Assembly (NCBI GenBank): GCA_964487745.1
Contig: CAZASG010000001.1
Coordinates: forward strand, 124,001 to 188,000
Source of the DNA: Desulfolinea sp964487745
GTDB taxonomy: Bacteria; Chloroflexota; Anaerolineae; Anaerolineales; Villigracilaceae
Length of the DNA stretch: 64,000 bases
Direction: 5' to 3'
Positions 24,101 through 32,910 of this stretch are shown here, piece by piece. Each line of letters starts with the position of its first letter. Positions within the stretch are counted from its first letter, which is position 1. Both the position numbers and the translations under genes were made by a program. A model generated the notes under the pieces. It made no database searches. It was not told where the DNA came from and saw only the letters and a program-made list of their open reading frames with translations.

Positions 24101-27100
24101 GCCAGAGTCGGTAATATCCCATGCCACACGTGTATCACTGGTAATGTCCAGTCCGCCTGTACCATCATCATCAAGGTAAAGTTCCACACGTACATTGGCA
24201 ATGGGCACCTCGGTTCCATCCATGATGCCATTATTCGAGGTGCCTCCTCCAGCTCCATCATCGAGGAAGACGCGGTTACCAAGACTCATCGGTTTGAAAA
24301 AGCCAAAGTCAATGGTCAGGTCGCTGCGAGCATCCGCCTCACCATAGCGTCCGCGCGAGTTGGGGCCATCGCCAGCCGTCGGATTGAAACCAGCTGCGGT
24401 GCTTGTATCGCCACTACCTGTCTCGCCAGTTGGGAAGCCAGATACAAGAGAGAGGTCGATCATCGTGGAAATAACCCCATGCGGCGAAACTGCCGGGTTT
24501 TCCGGGCTAAGACGATCAACACCATTGTCTCGGCTGTCGGTATTGTTGATGGCATTATCGTAGGTCGTTGTGCTACTCGTATAACCTAATAAAACACCGG
24601 GGGCCGCAGACCAAGCCGTGCCACTACCGTCTGGATCAAAGCTAGCTGTGAAGTTACCTGAATCGACGCCAACGATATAATTTCGCGGCGGAAGATTATC
24701 AAAGAGATAGTAGCCGTTTGCATCGGTTATATCAAAGAGCACCCAATCGTCTGTACGGTCATTAAGTGTGCCGAGATCGTCGGGTTCGTCGTTGTCGTCG
24801 GCATCCAGATAAAGACTGACACGCACGCCCGAAGGCAAGTTTGACTCGCCGCCATCTAGCTCTCCGTTGTCATTATCGTCGTACCAAAGGAAGTTGCCCA
24901 AACTGCGCGGCGGAAGGATGAATCCAAAGTCCATTGTCAGGTTACTATTGGCATCTTCCTGACCGTAGAGACCAACATTATTGATGCCATAAGCAACGGT
25001 ATCTGAACTAATATCCGTTTCATTTGTCGGTGTTAACGGCTCGGTTCCATACGCCATTGTGATCCGTGAACTCGTTATGCCATTGGATGATGGATCTGCA
25101 TCGTCAATACCATTGTCATCCATATCTTCAAGATCATCCGCAGGGGTTGTAGTATGGTTTGTATCAAAGCTGCTGACATAATCGCGCAAAGGTCTGCCAG
25201 CGGTATCGAAGTTCCATGCAGGGATATGTACATAATAGTTATTACCCGGCTGTAAAAGATCGAAGAGGTAATAACCACTGGCATCGGTGCTAACACGTTC
25301 GATCCTTGTATCATCACTTGCGCCATCGCCTGGTTGCAAACCGGGTGTTCCGTTGTCATCACGATAAAGTTCGACACGCACGCCGCTTACGCCTGCTTCC
25401 GTGCCATCCTGGATACCGTTGTTATACCCCGCGCGGAAAGTTGCTTCTCCGGCACCATCATCGATCCAGACACGGTTGCCCAGACTCATGGGAGGAATGA
25501 AACCAAAGTCCACGGTCAGGTTACTGGTATTATCCGCTTCACCGAAGCGACCACGCGAGTTGGGTCCATCCCAACCTGTTGGGTTAAAGCCTTCGTTTGC
25601 AGGAGAACCCGGGTCAGGTTCCAAACTAAGATGGCTCTCACTGGTCGGCTCACTTGGCGTTACTTCCAAATTAACTACACCACTAAAGACACCATTGGCC
25701 CGGGGAAATTCTTCATCAAGGCCGTTGTCATTTAGGTCTCCGTTTGTATCCGGATCGGTTTCAGTTACCTGGCTGCTGAACCAACCTGCCAGAGGCTGCC
25801 CATCGGCAAATTCGGATGAAGGAATCTCAAGAATATAGGGACCGGGATCAAGATTATCAAAAAGATAGAAGCCACCCGCATCTGTTTCATCCCAACGGAT
25901 CAACTCATCTGCCTGTGCTATGCCATCATCATCGCCATCGCGATAAAGATTTACTCTTACGCCAACAACAGGGTTTTCATCAGCGCTATCAAATATGCCG
26001 TTGTTAAGGTTGGTTCCTGCGCCGTTGTCGTACCAAACGTGGTTACCGATACTATAGGGAATGTCGGTGCCACCAAAGAAGCCAAAGTCGATTGTCAAAT
26101 CGCTGTTGTCATCCGGCTCTCCATTAACACCGCGCCGCGCTCCAGGAACACCATCGCGGGCATTATTTGAGAGATCGGCTTCTGAGGTTGGTTCAGTTCC
26201 TGGTGTCAGCGTAAAGACCGCACTATCCACATCCCCTCCACCATCTGGAGGTGCGGGATCAATCCCATCATCTTCGCTATCATCTGTGTTCGTCGCGGGG
26301 TTGATATAGTCTGTATTTGGCGGCAGATCACCTTCGCCAGTACTGCTGCGCAGTTGATATAAAGGACCGGCAGGATCAAAATTGCTTGAAGGGATCTTTA
26401 TATAATAGTCATTATTTGCAGGTGTGGCGTCATCATGAACGATGTTGCTAAACAGATAATAGCCTTCACTATCTGTTGTCGTTGATGCGATGAACGTATG
26501 ATCTGCTCGATATAGCTCAACAACAACATTCGCTATGCCGGGGTCAGTGTCATCCGGCGGGTTGATCGAGCCGCTATTATCTGCATCGCGCCAGACACGA
26601 TTACCAACACTCATTACTTCCGGGATCGTGATGCCGACCTTGCGCGGCTCGGAAGCGAGTAAATCTCTGATTTCCGTGCCGGTGTCATAGGAACCTACAT
26701 GCGAAAATGAGTTCCAGGCAATTTCCAGTGATTGGGCATCGTCGGCATCAAAAGTGCCAACAACCGGGGAATCGGCTGGGATATACATCGGTACACCAAA
26801 GCGTAATTCGCTTCCGGGCGCTGCGTAGGGAATTCCACCTGAATCTAGAATGATTCGATAAGAACGCGCGTTTGTAGACCAAGTCGTTGTCCAATTATCA
26901 TCACAGCCTGAGGGAACAGCTGAACCTGTTGGTTGGTCAAAAACTTCCGGGCGGCAAGGGTTAGTTGTGTCGTTGTACTCAATGGTAAAGTTGCCAGAAC
27001 CTACAGGTCCGCTAATCCATTGAATGGGGCCGCGTAATGTCGGGCGAAATTCAGATAAACGGTCAGCGGAAGAAAGCACGCCGCCTGAGCCTGTATCGCC

Positions 27101-29554
27101 AACATAAGGCAGGATATCGTAGAGATAGTAATCGATCATATCCACGTTGCCGTCATTGAAGATACGCAGATTATATTCATAATCGTCCAGCGTAGTGCTG
27201 CTGGGGGGCGGCACATGGTCACCCGGTCCTAAAGCGCCCTCAGGATAGGCTTGTGAAATACAGGGGTAACGCGTAAAGGGATTGCTGCCTCCGCCCGGTA
27301 AGCCGGTTGTTCCACCAACAGGGCAAGATGCATCAGGTTGGAAGGTCGTATGGTCAACAACTTCACTGTTTACGGCATCGGTACTGCGGATCCACTTTTC
27401 GCCGCGTAAAGCAGCAGAGCGATCGACAACATAATCATGAGGGTTCACACAAGCCGGGTCATCGGCATCACCATCGCCATCCACATTCCCATTTGTGGCA
27501 TCATTTACCTCTGTCCCAATTTCGCAGAAGACATCGACCGAATCTGTGACTACATAGAGGTCATTCGTACGCGCTCCCGGCGGCTGCCCACGCGGTACAC
27601 GGGCAAAAAACTCAACCGTAAGAGTATGTTCTTCTGCCGGGTCAGGGTCATCAACATCTACTGTAAGGGTTGGAAACTCCCACGTTAGTATATTCGGGTC
27701 ACCGCCAGATTGCGTAAAGATCGGTTGTGTAGCCAGATCTACGCCATCCAATTGCGCTGTTCCGTTGCGCACAAAGATCAAATTATTAGGGAGCCCGGGG
27801 AGCGTATCCTGAATTGTTGGGGCAACCAGCGGCACAGAAGAACGCTCCGTGACAACAACCGAAATACGATATCGCATGGTGTCGCCCGGTTTTAGATCAC
27901 TATCGGACGAAAAACTATTAATATTTGGGTCTTCCCATTCATCCCAGGCAGTACCTGATGTTTCGCTTTTTGAGACACGTAAGCTGACGAAATCATCTTC
28001 AACGGTCATGGTTTCATTGTTGCAAGGGTCGGTAGTTGGGTTCCCATCACTATCTGTACGAGTCACTTGCAAACAGTTAGTATATGTCGCACCTGCTACG
28101 GCGTTTGCCATTGCAGGACCATCATCGGTATTAAGACGAGGCGTGACGCGGATGCTTGGGCTGCTTGAGAATGCCCACGTATAGGGCAAGCCCGGAACGT
28201 AGCCAGTGCCGGGATCGTATTCAAAACGCCAGCGCACATTTGTTATATTGTCAAAGGGTGCGTCATAGGTGGCACCTGTATTATTGCTAATGGGCTGACT
28301 GGGAAAAGCAGTATAGTTAGCGCCATTATCTCTGGAATACTCAACATAGGCACGGACATTACTCATACTCCACGTGCCTGTCTCAACCCTGACAACCTCC
28401 AATTGCGGCGGTAGATTGTCTATCAATATCAGATCATCAGAAGGCCAATTTGTGTTATTGGTATTCAGGTTAAGAATGAAGTTCCCTGTTCCGCCATTTA
28501 AACCGACAGGGTCACCTGTATCATTTTTGGAATAATCAGGCTCTTCATGAATAATGTCTATAGAGTGCGTGATGGAACCTGTGTCAATGCCAACGGGACA
28601 AGTTGGGCAGGTATTGCCGGTATTGTCTGTATAATCTGCCTCTACATCAACGGTATTGGTCACTGTGTTACCTATGCTAAATGGAGGATCGTTATAGCGA
28701 ATTGTGACATAACGTGTTGCACAATCACCCGGGTAAAGAGTACTCGTAATTGTAGGCCAAGTAACTGTTTCTGTTCCCCCAGCGTATACCCCACTATCGC
28801 TCGAAGACAGATACGTAGCTCCCGAGGGCAACGTATCTGTGATAACTATATTGCTAATAGGCGTATTATCTTCGTTATAACTTGCGCAAAACTGAATGCT
28901 GTAAGTAACATTTGTATTGACGGTTGGGTCAATAATCGGACTAACTAAAGATTTGGTCACATCCCACGCAGGCGGGTCTGCCGCTGTTTCAACGGTAATT
29001 GTGGGCGCACTCTTGGGGGTTGAAGATACCCAGCCCGTGCCGGGATCCATACGTCCGGTAACGGTATTATCAATTGTGTCCGGCAGAGGGCGCATATCAT
29101 AATCCACCCGGACAGCAATCGTAGCATCTCCTTGAGAACCATCCTGCATGTCGGGATGCGTTATCGTAACTGTATGCGTTCCCCCGTTATAGTTCATACT
29201 AAAGCCACCTGAAACATATGAACTTCCAGGCACATAGATTAAATTAGAATCCAGGGCATCTGAAATTTCTATCTCCCCGCAAGCTTGCGTTAGACTACTG
29301 CATTGAAAAAGAATGCGATAGTAAATCACATCACCTACTTGGGCTGTGGTGACACCGCCTTCGATATCTTTGTTCAAAACAAGAGGCGACGCTTCCTGCG
29401 CCTGTGGAATTTGCTGAGGCTCAAAACCAGGAGCTGCCTGAACCTTTCCCAAATCCCCGCCAAAGGGCGCTGCTACTTGGATGCCCAGAAAAATAAGGAC
29501 CAGAAAAAAACGTGTAACAGGGCTGAAATATTTTAAAACCCGAGACGAATCCAT
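21161..29554 (-). CDS. Giant SdrD B/DUF11 surface protein with LPSTG motif and C-terminal sortase domain
   Basis: 2797 residues, 8.4 kb. Signal peptide: VTRFFLVLIFLGIQVAAPF with cleavage near VQAA. Residues ~45-970 hold DUF11-like beta-sandwich repeats (VTNTVDVEADY, TVTGRMDPG and similar). Seven SdrD B-like repeats follow (about 980-2300), each starting S(L/V/I)GNxVWxD and containing a GVRVxLY and a GYYLFDNL-type segment, with calcium-loop-like Asp-rich runs. Two more DUF11-like domains reach ~2620. LPSTG lies at 2628-2632, and instead of a membrane helix and basic tail a sortase domain follows (~2660-2797): H2708 in TAHVYLPNG, C2771 in TLITCQGYD, R2784 in YDYRIAVRA complete the triad. AAGGAG precedes the ATG. 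Confidence 0.88.
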   Translation of the reverse strand: MDSSRVLKYFSPVTRFFLVLIFLGIQVAAPFGGDLGKVQAAPGFEPQQIPQAQEASPLVLNKDIEGGVTTAQVGDVIYYRILFQCSSLTQACGEIEISDALDSNLIYVPGSSYVSGGFSMNYNGGTHTVTITHPDMQDGSQGDATIAVRVDYDMRPLPDTIDNTVTGRMDPGTGWVSSTPKSAPTITVETAADPPAWDVTKSLVSPIIDPTVNTNVTYSIQFCASYNEDNTPISNIVITDTLPSGATYLSSSDSGVYAGGTETVTWPTITSTLYPGDCATRYVTIRYNDPPFSIGNTVTNTVDVEADYTDNTGNTCPTCPVGIDTGSITHSIDIIHEEPDYSKNDTGDPVGLNGGTGNFILNLNTNNTNWPSDDLILIDNLPPQLEVVRVETGTWSMSNVRAYVEYSRDNGANYTAFPSQPISNNTGATYDAPFDNITNVRWRFEYDPGTGYVPGLPYTWAFSSSPSIRVTPRLNTDDGPAMANAVAGATYTNCLQVTRTDSDGNPTTDPCNNETMTVEDDFVSLRVSKSETSGTAWDEWEDPNINSFSSDSDLKPGDTMRYRISVVVTERSSVPLVAPTIQDTLPGLPNNLIFVRNGTAQLDGVDLATQPIFTQSGGDPNILTWEFPTLTVDVDDPDPAEEHTLTVEFFARVPRGQPPGARTNDLYVVTDSVDVFCEIGTEVNDATNGNVDGDGDADDPACVNPHDYVVDRSAALRGEKWIRSTDAVNSEVVDHTTFQPDASCPVGGTTGLPGGGSNPFTRYPCISQAYPEGALGPGDHVPPPSSTTLDDYEYNLRIFNDGNVDMIDYYLYDILPYVGDTGSGGVLSSADRLSEFRPTLRGPIQWISGPVGSGNFTIEYNDTTNPCRPEVFDQPTGSAVPSGCDDNWTTTWSTNARSYRIILDSGGIPYAAPGSELRFGVPMYIPADSPVVGTFDADDAQSLEIAWNSFSHVGSYDTGTEIRDLLASEPRKVGITIPEVMSVGNRVWRDADNSGSINPPDDTDPGIANVVVELYRADHTFIASTTTDSEGYYLFSNIVHDDATPANNDYYIKIPSSNFDPAGPLYQLRSSTGEGDLPPNTDYINPATNTDDSEDDGIDPAPPDGGGDVDSAVFTLTPGTEPTSEADLSNNARDGVPGARRGVNGEPDDNSDLTIDFGFFGGTDIPYSIGNHVWYDNGAGTNLNNGIFDSADENPVVGVRVNLYRDGDDDGIAQADELIRWDETDAGGFYLFDNLDPGPYILEIPSSEFADGQPLAGWFSSQVTETDPDTNGDLNDNGLDEEFPRANGVFSGVVNLEVTPSEPTSESHLSLEPDPGSPANEGFNPTGWDGPNSRGRFGEADNTSNLTVDFGFIPPMSLGNRVWIDDGAGEATFRAGYNNGIQDGTEAGVSGVRVELYRDDNGTPGLQPGDGASDDTRIERVSTDASGYYLFDLLQPGNNYYVHIPAWNFDTAGRPLRDYVSSFDTNHTTTPADDLEDMDDNGIDDADPSSNGITSSRITMAYGTEPLTPTNETDISSDTVAYGINNVGLYGQEDANSNLTMDFGFILPPRSLGNFLWYDDNDNGELDGGESNLPSGVRVSLYLDADDNDEPDDLGTLNDRTDDWVLFDITDANGYYLFDNLPPRNYIVGVDSGNFTASFDPDGSGTAWSAAPGVLLGYTSSTTTYDNAINNTDSRDNGVDRLSPENPAVSPHGVISTMIDLSLVSGFPTGETGSGDTSTAAGFNPTAGDGPNSRGRYGEADARSDLTIDFGFFKPMSLGNRVFLDDGAGGGTSNNGIMDGTEVPIANVRVELYLDDDGTGGLDITSDTRVAWDITDSGGYYLFDRLIAGNYYVHIPAGNFTSSYDPTGGAGTAEGALYGLNSSNPTGTENIGVGGNPYTPSMDRDDNGVNDGTPYTNGISSGLVVLSLDNEPASEAELSSDTGVIAGFDPTGSDGPNSRGRYGEDDNDSNLTIDFGFFPVFSLGNRVWFDTNNDSTMGAGEVGVGGVRVQLYNNDGTSEILVGSDGILDTSDDGAGGMLTDGSGYYLFNNLPAGDYTVVLPSSNFASSAVLDGYWSSGTSRDGTGAITEVTAPDPDTNTDLNDNGMLQGSGTFSGGVTAQPVTLGPTYIEPQNETDLGSGGQGGQPDDQANMTVDFGFYIMNIGNLVWLDTDYSGTVTGVEAGIDDVTVELYAADTSGNPVGPALATALTGSGIWGAGEYNFTGLPAGDYILRIPAAEFEGTETLVGHVTSEGSGSYYEPAPDADVDTTDNDDNGSETGGTTGSGGYIQSEVVTLTPGAEATFEHATGTTNEPRVDFGVFKLSTTAKALIATSEADSPGTQVFVGETLTYQIQLTVPPGTMYSLKAADVLDEGLAFDDCIGVAVSNTTNVTTTQVGGFDAACPAASGDPNVTNTGHNITFNFGDVTNSGTTDESITVQYHVIALDIASNENGADDINNEVLWTWTGEERPGQAPPVEIIEPDMDITKSTDITVAPLGTVIPFTLEIYQTDESAATAYDVIITDVLPEGLEYVNGSISAGFPFAWDEFDYDVATRTMTITWYEFPLLNGAERARTEVTFDATFVGPAPLTNQANVEWTSLPIDPQLDGTPVVQSEYNEDSTERWYDPADTTGIDDYGRSDFVRIDIPRLPSTGFAPNRITSLPEQPAAKGYQNLGSTWLEIPLLNVALPIVGVPLGDEGWDLTWLGGQAGYLEGTAYPTLPGNTAITAHVYLPNGQPGPFVNLHTLMWGDELIIHANGQRYLYEIRTQRKVWPDDLSIIKHEAYDWVTLITCQGYDEVADSYDYRIAVRAILLDVRAE

Positions 29555-29621
29555 AATATCTTCTCCTTAAAAAATAAAACCGACGCCTGAACAGAAAGGG
29601 GGCGGTTTCGCTCTTGCTCCT

Positions 29622-29707
29622 CAATGACTTAACCAAAAAATGGTAGCGGCCAAATTCAGTCATTGGATCTTCGCATCCACAAAAATAAAAATGACGCAAT
29701 CATTATA
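29622..29707 (-). promoter_or_regulatory. Promoter and structured leader of the giant gene
   Basis: On the minus strand a TATAAT stands at 29707-29702, with a poor -35 (TTCTCA, 17-base spacer). The leader of about 145 bases contains a perfect 8-base stem (29658-29665 with 29622-29629) enclosing a smaller ACCA/TGGT hairpin, then GC-rich sequence. It fits no riboswitch class that I can recognise. Confidence 0.4.
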
Positions 29708-29792
29708 AAACAGCTAAAAATCTATGAGAAGTTATTAACCTTACAAAAATGTAAGCTTCTTTATGTGACACTCCTCTAAATCGACTATCACG

Positions 29793-30476
29793 CTATGAAA
29801 AACCAAGCTTTTTCTCTTTTAGTGATGTATATTTCCCCAAGCCGATCACTAAATGATCAAGAACTTCAATATCAAGTAACTTGCCCGCCTCCAACATAGC
29901 TCTCGTCACCGCTACGTCCTGTGGGCTAGGCATTGGATCGCCGCTGGGGTGGTTGTGCACCGCAATGAATGCGGCGGCATTCCGCCGCACAGCAGGCGTG
30001 AAAATTTCACCAACGCGCATCTGCGCAGAATTCAATGAGCCGTGCGCTACGGTAATAATATCGAGTACGTGATTACGCGTATCAAGCAAGATGACGCGCA
30101 TCTCTTCTTTTTCGAGTGCACTCATCTCATATTGAACAAGAGCAGCTGCATCAGCGGGGCTATTAATGGTAGGGCGTTCTTCTGGAGACTCCAACATCAA
30201 ACGGCGACCAAGCTCAATAGCAGCTTTGATCTGCGCGGCCTTGGCTTCTCCGATTCCATGCTGGGCACAGATCTCTTCAAAAGGTGCCCGATGCAGACCT
30301 GTCAAACCATCCAATTCCTGTAATAAACGTTCACCAACGCGCACCGCGCTTTCTCCCTGCACACCGACTCGCAGGAGAATGGCAATTAACTCGGCAGAGC
30401 TGAGAGCTTGCGCACCCAGCTTGGCCAGGCGCTCACGCGGGCGATCATCAGCAGGCAGGTCAGTAATGCGATACAA
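29793..30476 (-). CDS. radC: RadC/JAB-domain protein
   Basis: 227 residues. N-terminal helix-hairpin-helix region (ICAQHGIGEAKAAQIKAAIELG, about 68-89) and C-terminal JAMM metal site HNHPSGDPMPSPQD with both His and the Asp. RadC was named for DNA repair, but its biochemical role is unresolved. The start is TTG, two bases beyond the stop of the glycosyltransferase upstream, so it rides at the end of the glycan operon; no functional link is implied. Confidence 0.92.
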   Translation of the reverse strand: MYRITDLPADDRPRERLAKLGAQALSSAELIAILLRVGVQGESAVRVGERLLQELDGLTGLHRAPFEEICAQHGIGEAKAAQIKAAIELGRRLMLESPEERPTINSPADAAALVQYEMSALEKEEMRVILLDTRNHVLDIITVAHGSLNSAQMRVGEIFTPAVRRNAAAFIAVHNHPSGDPMPSPQDVAVTRAMLEAGKLLDIEVLDHLVIGLGKYTSLKEKKLGFS

Positions 30477-30478
30477 AC

Positions 30479-32080
30479 CTAATCTCTTTTCTGGAAAATC
30501 TGTATCTCAGGGTTAACAAAAGCTATTGAGATCTGTGGCAAGAATTTTGGCAAAGTATACGTAAACTCGCCAATCATCTCATAGGAAGTTTCTCCTGCTA
30601 AAAGGCTTTCAAAAAACGCACATTCAACGGGGTTGGTTGCGAAGATATTATCGTCCGCGCAACGCGCATATGTAAAACTATCTACAACCAGATAATCTGT
30701 TCCTCTTTTCAGTAATCCGGCTTCGCCTTCATTGTATGTGTCATAAGGCTTACCTTTTCCGACTTCGGGAACTTCTTGTCCTTCAAATTTTGTAAAAAAT
30801 ATCGGATACGAATACTCGGTTCGAAAATGATCTAGCGGGATATCTGGCGGATAAAGCGTATATTCCAGCGACGTACCTGCGGGTAGCGTAGCAATCATTT
30901 CCGCTGCCGGGATACGCGGATCATTTTCCAAAAGCAGACGCACACTAAGCACCTGCAAAAAGGAAAAGAAGATCATTAATCCAAGTGCCAGTGGCAAGAA
31001 ATAGTGAAATGTGCTGTATTTGCTCTTCAAAATACGACCAGATAAATCTTGAACAAAAAGAGCTGAGATTACAGCAAAGAAGGGCATCAACGGAATGAAA
31101 AAACGCGCCTGATAATTATACGAAGCCATGATCGGCAAATCGAACACGAGAATCGCCAGAAGAATAAGCCAAAGTGAGTTTTTCTCCTCTGTAACTGACC
31201 TCTTTTTGAAAAGACCAAGAGAGAAGTAAGTAAAAGAAAAAAGTACCAAGAGAAGAAAAGCAATCCCCAACGCACTCTCCAATGCGCCCCACTGACCAAT
31301 TATTCCACGCACGCTATCTGTCGTTTTCCCATAGCTGGCATGACGCTCAAGTGCAGGCAGGACTCTTTTGAAGTAAAAAGACATCCAAAGCAAGGATTTA
31401 GGTGTTCCTAAGGCAAATCCGAAAAAGGTCAGTACCCCACCAATAAAAAGTGTCTCAAGAGTTTCGACCTTTTGTGCAAGAATCCCCTTCTTTTTCTCAA
31501 CAGCAAAAAGAATCAGTGGCATGAGGACAAAAATGCCCCCGTTATATTTACTGGATGCCGCTAAACCAACAGTAAAAAAAGCAAGATAAAGCCAACCCTT
31601 TTTCTGGCGATCTTGATAATGCAACAAAAAATAGACCGCTAATACCAGAAAAAATGTGAGATAAAGATCATTATGAGCAAAACGGGCATTCACTGCCAAC
31701 ACATGATTTGTGGTCAAAAGCAGGGCTGCAAAAACACTCGTAAAAATCCCACCACCAATTTTTCGTGTGAGCTTATAGGTAAGGAAAATCGTTGCAGCAG
31801 CCAATAAAATCGAGAGAGAACGTGCGATCATATTAAAATTATCAGAAAGGTCAAAAGCATAAAGGAGCTGCCCTACTCCATACATCACGTATTTGGGTAG
31901 CGACGGGTAGTCAAAATTCGTTTCATCAAATTGCCAACGCCCCTCGAGGGCCTTAGTTACACGATGAAGCAACTCATCAGGATTATGCATGGTTGCCAAG
32001 CCTGAGGCTGTTAGCAGAACAAAAAGTATTGCCAAGGCTACGGGTAGCCATTTTTCGTATTTCTGAAAAAAAGATTTCAT
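30479..32080 (-). CDS. GT39-like membrane glycosyltransferase (PMT/ArnT type)
   Basis: 533 residues, about 11-12 hydrophobic helices. The first extracytoplasmic loop carries MHNPDELLH (acidic pair characteristic of GT-C enzymes) and YPSLPKYVMYG; ARFAHNDLYLTFF follows. Enzymes of this group transfer sugars from polyprenyl phosphate to proteins or lipids on the outer face of the membrane. A GT2 polyprenyl-phosphate glycosyltransferase that could supply the donor is encoded in the same operon (38250-39200). Acceptor unknown. Starts two bases after the methyltransferase stop. Confidence 0.82.
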   Translation of the reverse strand: MKSFFQKYEKWLPVALAILFVLLTASGLATMHNPDELLHRVTKALEGRWQFDETNFDYPSLPKYVMYGVGQLLYAFDLSDNFNMIARSLSILLAAATIFLTYKLTRKIGGGIFTSVFAALLLTTNHVLAVNARFAHNDLYLTFFLVLAVYFLLHYQDRQKKGWLYLAFFTVGLAASSKYNGGIFVLMPLILFAVEKKKGILAQKVETLETLFIGGVLTFFGFALGTPKSLLWMSFYFKRVLPALERHASYGKTTDSVRGIIGQWGALESALGIAFLLLVLFSFTYFSLGLFKKRSVTEEKNSLWLILLAILVFDLPIMASYNYQARFFIPLMPFFAVISALFVQDLSGRILKSKYSTFHYFLPLALGLMIFFSFLQVLSVRLLLENDPRIPAAEMIATLPAGTSLEYTLYPPDIPLDHFRTEYSYPIFFTKFEGQEVPEVGKGKPYDTYNEGEAGLLKRGTDYLVVDSFTYARCADDNIFATNPVECAFFESLLAGETSYEMIGEFTYTLPKFLPQISIAFVNPEIQIFQKRD

Positions 32081-32082
32081 AT

Positions 32083-32910
32083 TTATCTGCTTACGGGTTT
32101 TCGTGCGATTACTCTAATTTTCGTCACACTGTCTTCCATAATATCTCCACTAAGGAATTCAGGACGAATGCGCGGTCGCGTTGCTTTAAAATTTTCTTCA
32201 TTACGAACAAGAACGGTCAATACCATATCGTCAAAATACTTCTCAAAAATGTTTCGATAATCCCAAATGCGGAAGCGGTTATGATGGCTCGAAGGGTTCA
32301 ACCAAGCGTACCAAACTCGCTCTGGGTGGCATAACATCTCAAAGGGGTATTTGAAATAATGGTCACGCAGATCTATGTTATGTAGGTGAACACCATCGGG
32401 TTTTGTCAGCACAACAAGGGATGCGGTGATGCTGTCCACTTCGTCGAGGTGCTCGTAGACCGATGAGCTAATGATGATATCGACAGGAGAAAGCTCGGAT
32501 CGCTCCGCCACCGAACGGATATCGTCCTCGATGAGCGTAATCCACTCTGGGCGCGTGGTGACACGTCCCTGCTCCTCTTTTAGATATTCTCGATATGTCG
32601 GTAGCAAACTCTGGTTATATTCGTCATCAGGCGGGGCAAATTTATCGCATAAGATCACATGTTCTGCACCTAGTTCAAGTAGCGATACCCCAAAGGCAAA
32701 GCGTCCGCCATATCCAAAGATCAATACGCTCTTGCCTTGCAGATCAACACCCACTTCACTAAGATCATGGAGAGTGCGTTCAGCCGCTTCTTTGGGGCTT
32801 TGAGTTTCAATACCAGGGTGGATAATCCACCCGCGCAAGAGCAGAAATCGAACGATTTTCTCAGGTAAGAAATGCCGTATTAAGCGAGGAATAAGATATT
32901 TTAGATTCAC
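32083..32910 (-). CDS. SAM-dependent methyltransferase
   Basis: 275 residues from a GTG that overlaps the upstream stop as GTGA, a typical coupling; a TTG six codons earlier is the alternative. SAM-binding loop LIFGYGGRFAFG near 64-75 (a GxGGR-type motif I), then HVILCDKFAPP and IIISSSVYEHLDEVDSIT (motif IV-V region). The order of motifs is that of class I methyltransferases acting in surface glycan clusters. Target, probably a sugar, is inferred from context only. Confidence 0.8.
   Translation of the reverse strand: MNLKYLIPRLIRHFLPEKIVRFLLLRGWIIHPGIETQSPKEAAERTLHDLSEVGVDLQGKSVLIFGYGGRFAFGVSLLELGAEHVILCDKFAPPDDEYNQSLLPTYREYLKEEQGRVTTRPEWITLIEDDIRSVAERSELSPVDIIISSSVYEHLDEVDSITASLVVLTKPDGVHLHNIDLRDHYFKYPFEMLCHPERVWYAWLNPSSHHNRFRIWDYRNIFEKYFDDMVLTVLVRNEENFKATRPRIRPEFLSGDIMEDSVTKIRVIARKPVSR

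Noticed and set aside
22640..26600. Possible satellite DNA or CRISPR-like array in the SdrD B region
   Set aside because: Periodicity is at the protein level (repeats of about 150-220 residues with variable length); there are no short uniform repeats and spacers.
21779..29536. Many + strand open frames of 60-145 codons across the giant gene
   Set aside because: All lie opposite one continuous 2797-codon frame with signal peptide and recognised domains, and have no ribosome-binding sites or domain sense.
29421..29699. Minus-strand frame covering the start of the giant gene and its leader
   Set aside because: It overlaps the signal peptide in another frame and the structured leader; no family sense and no ribosome-binding site.
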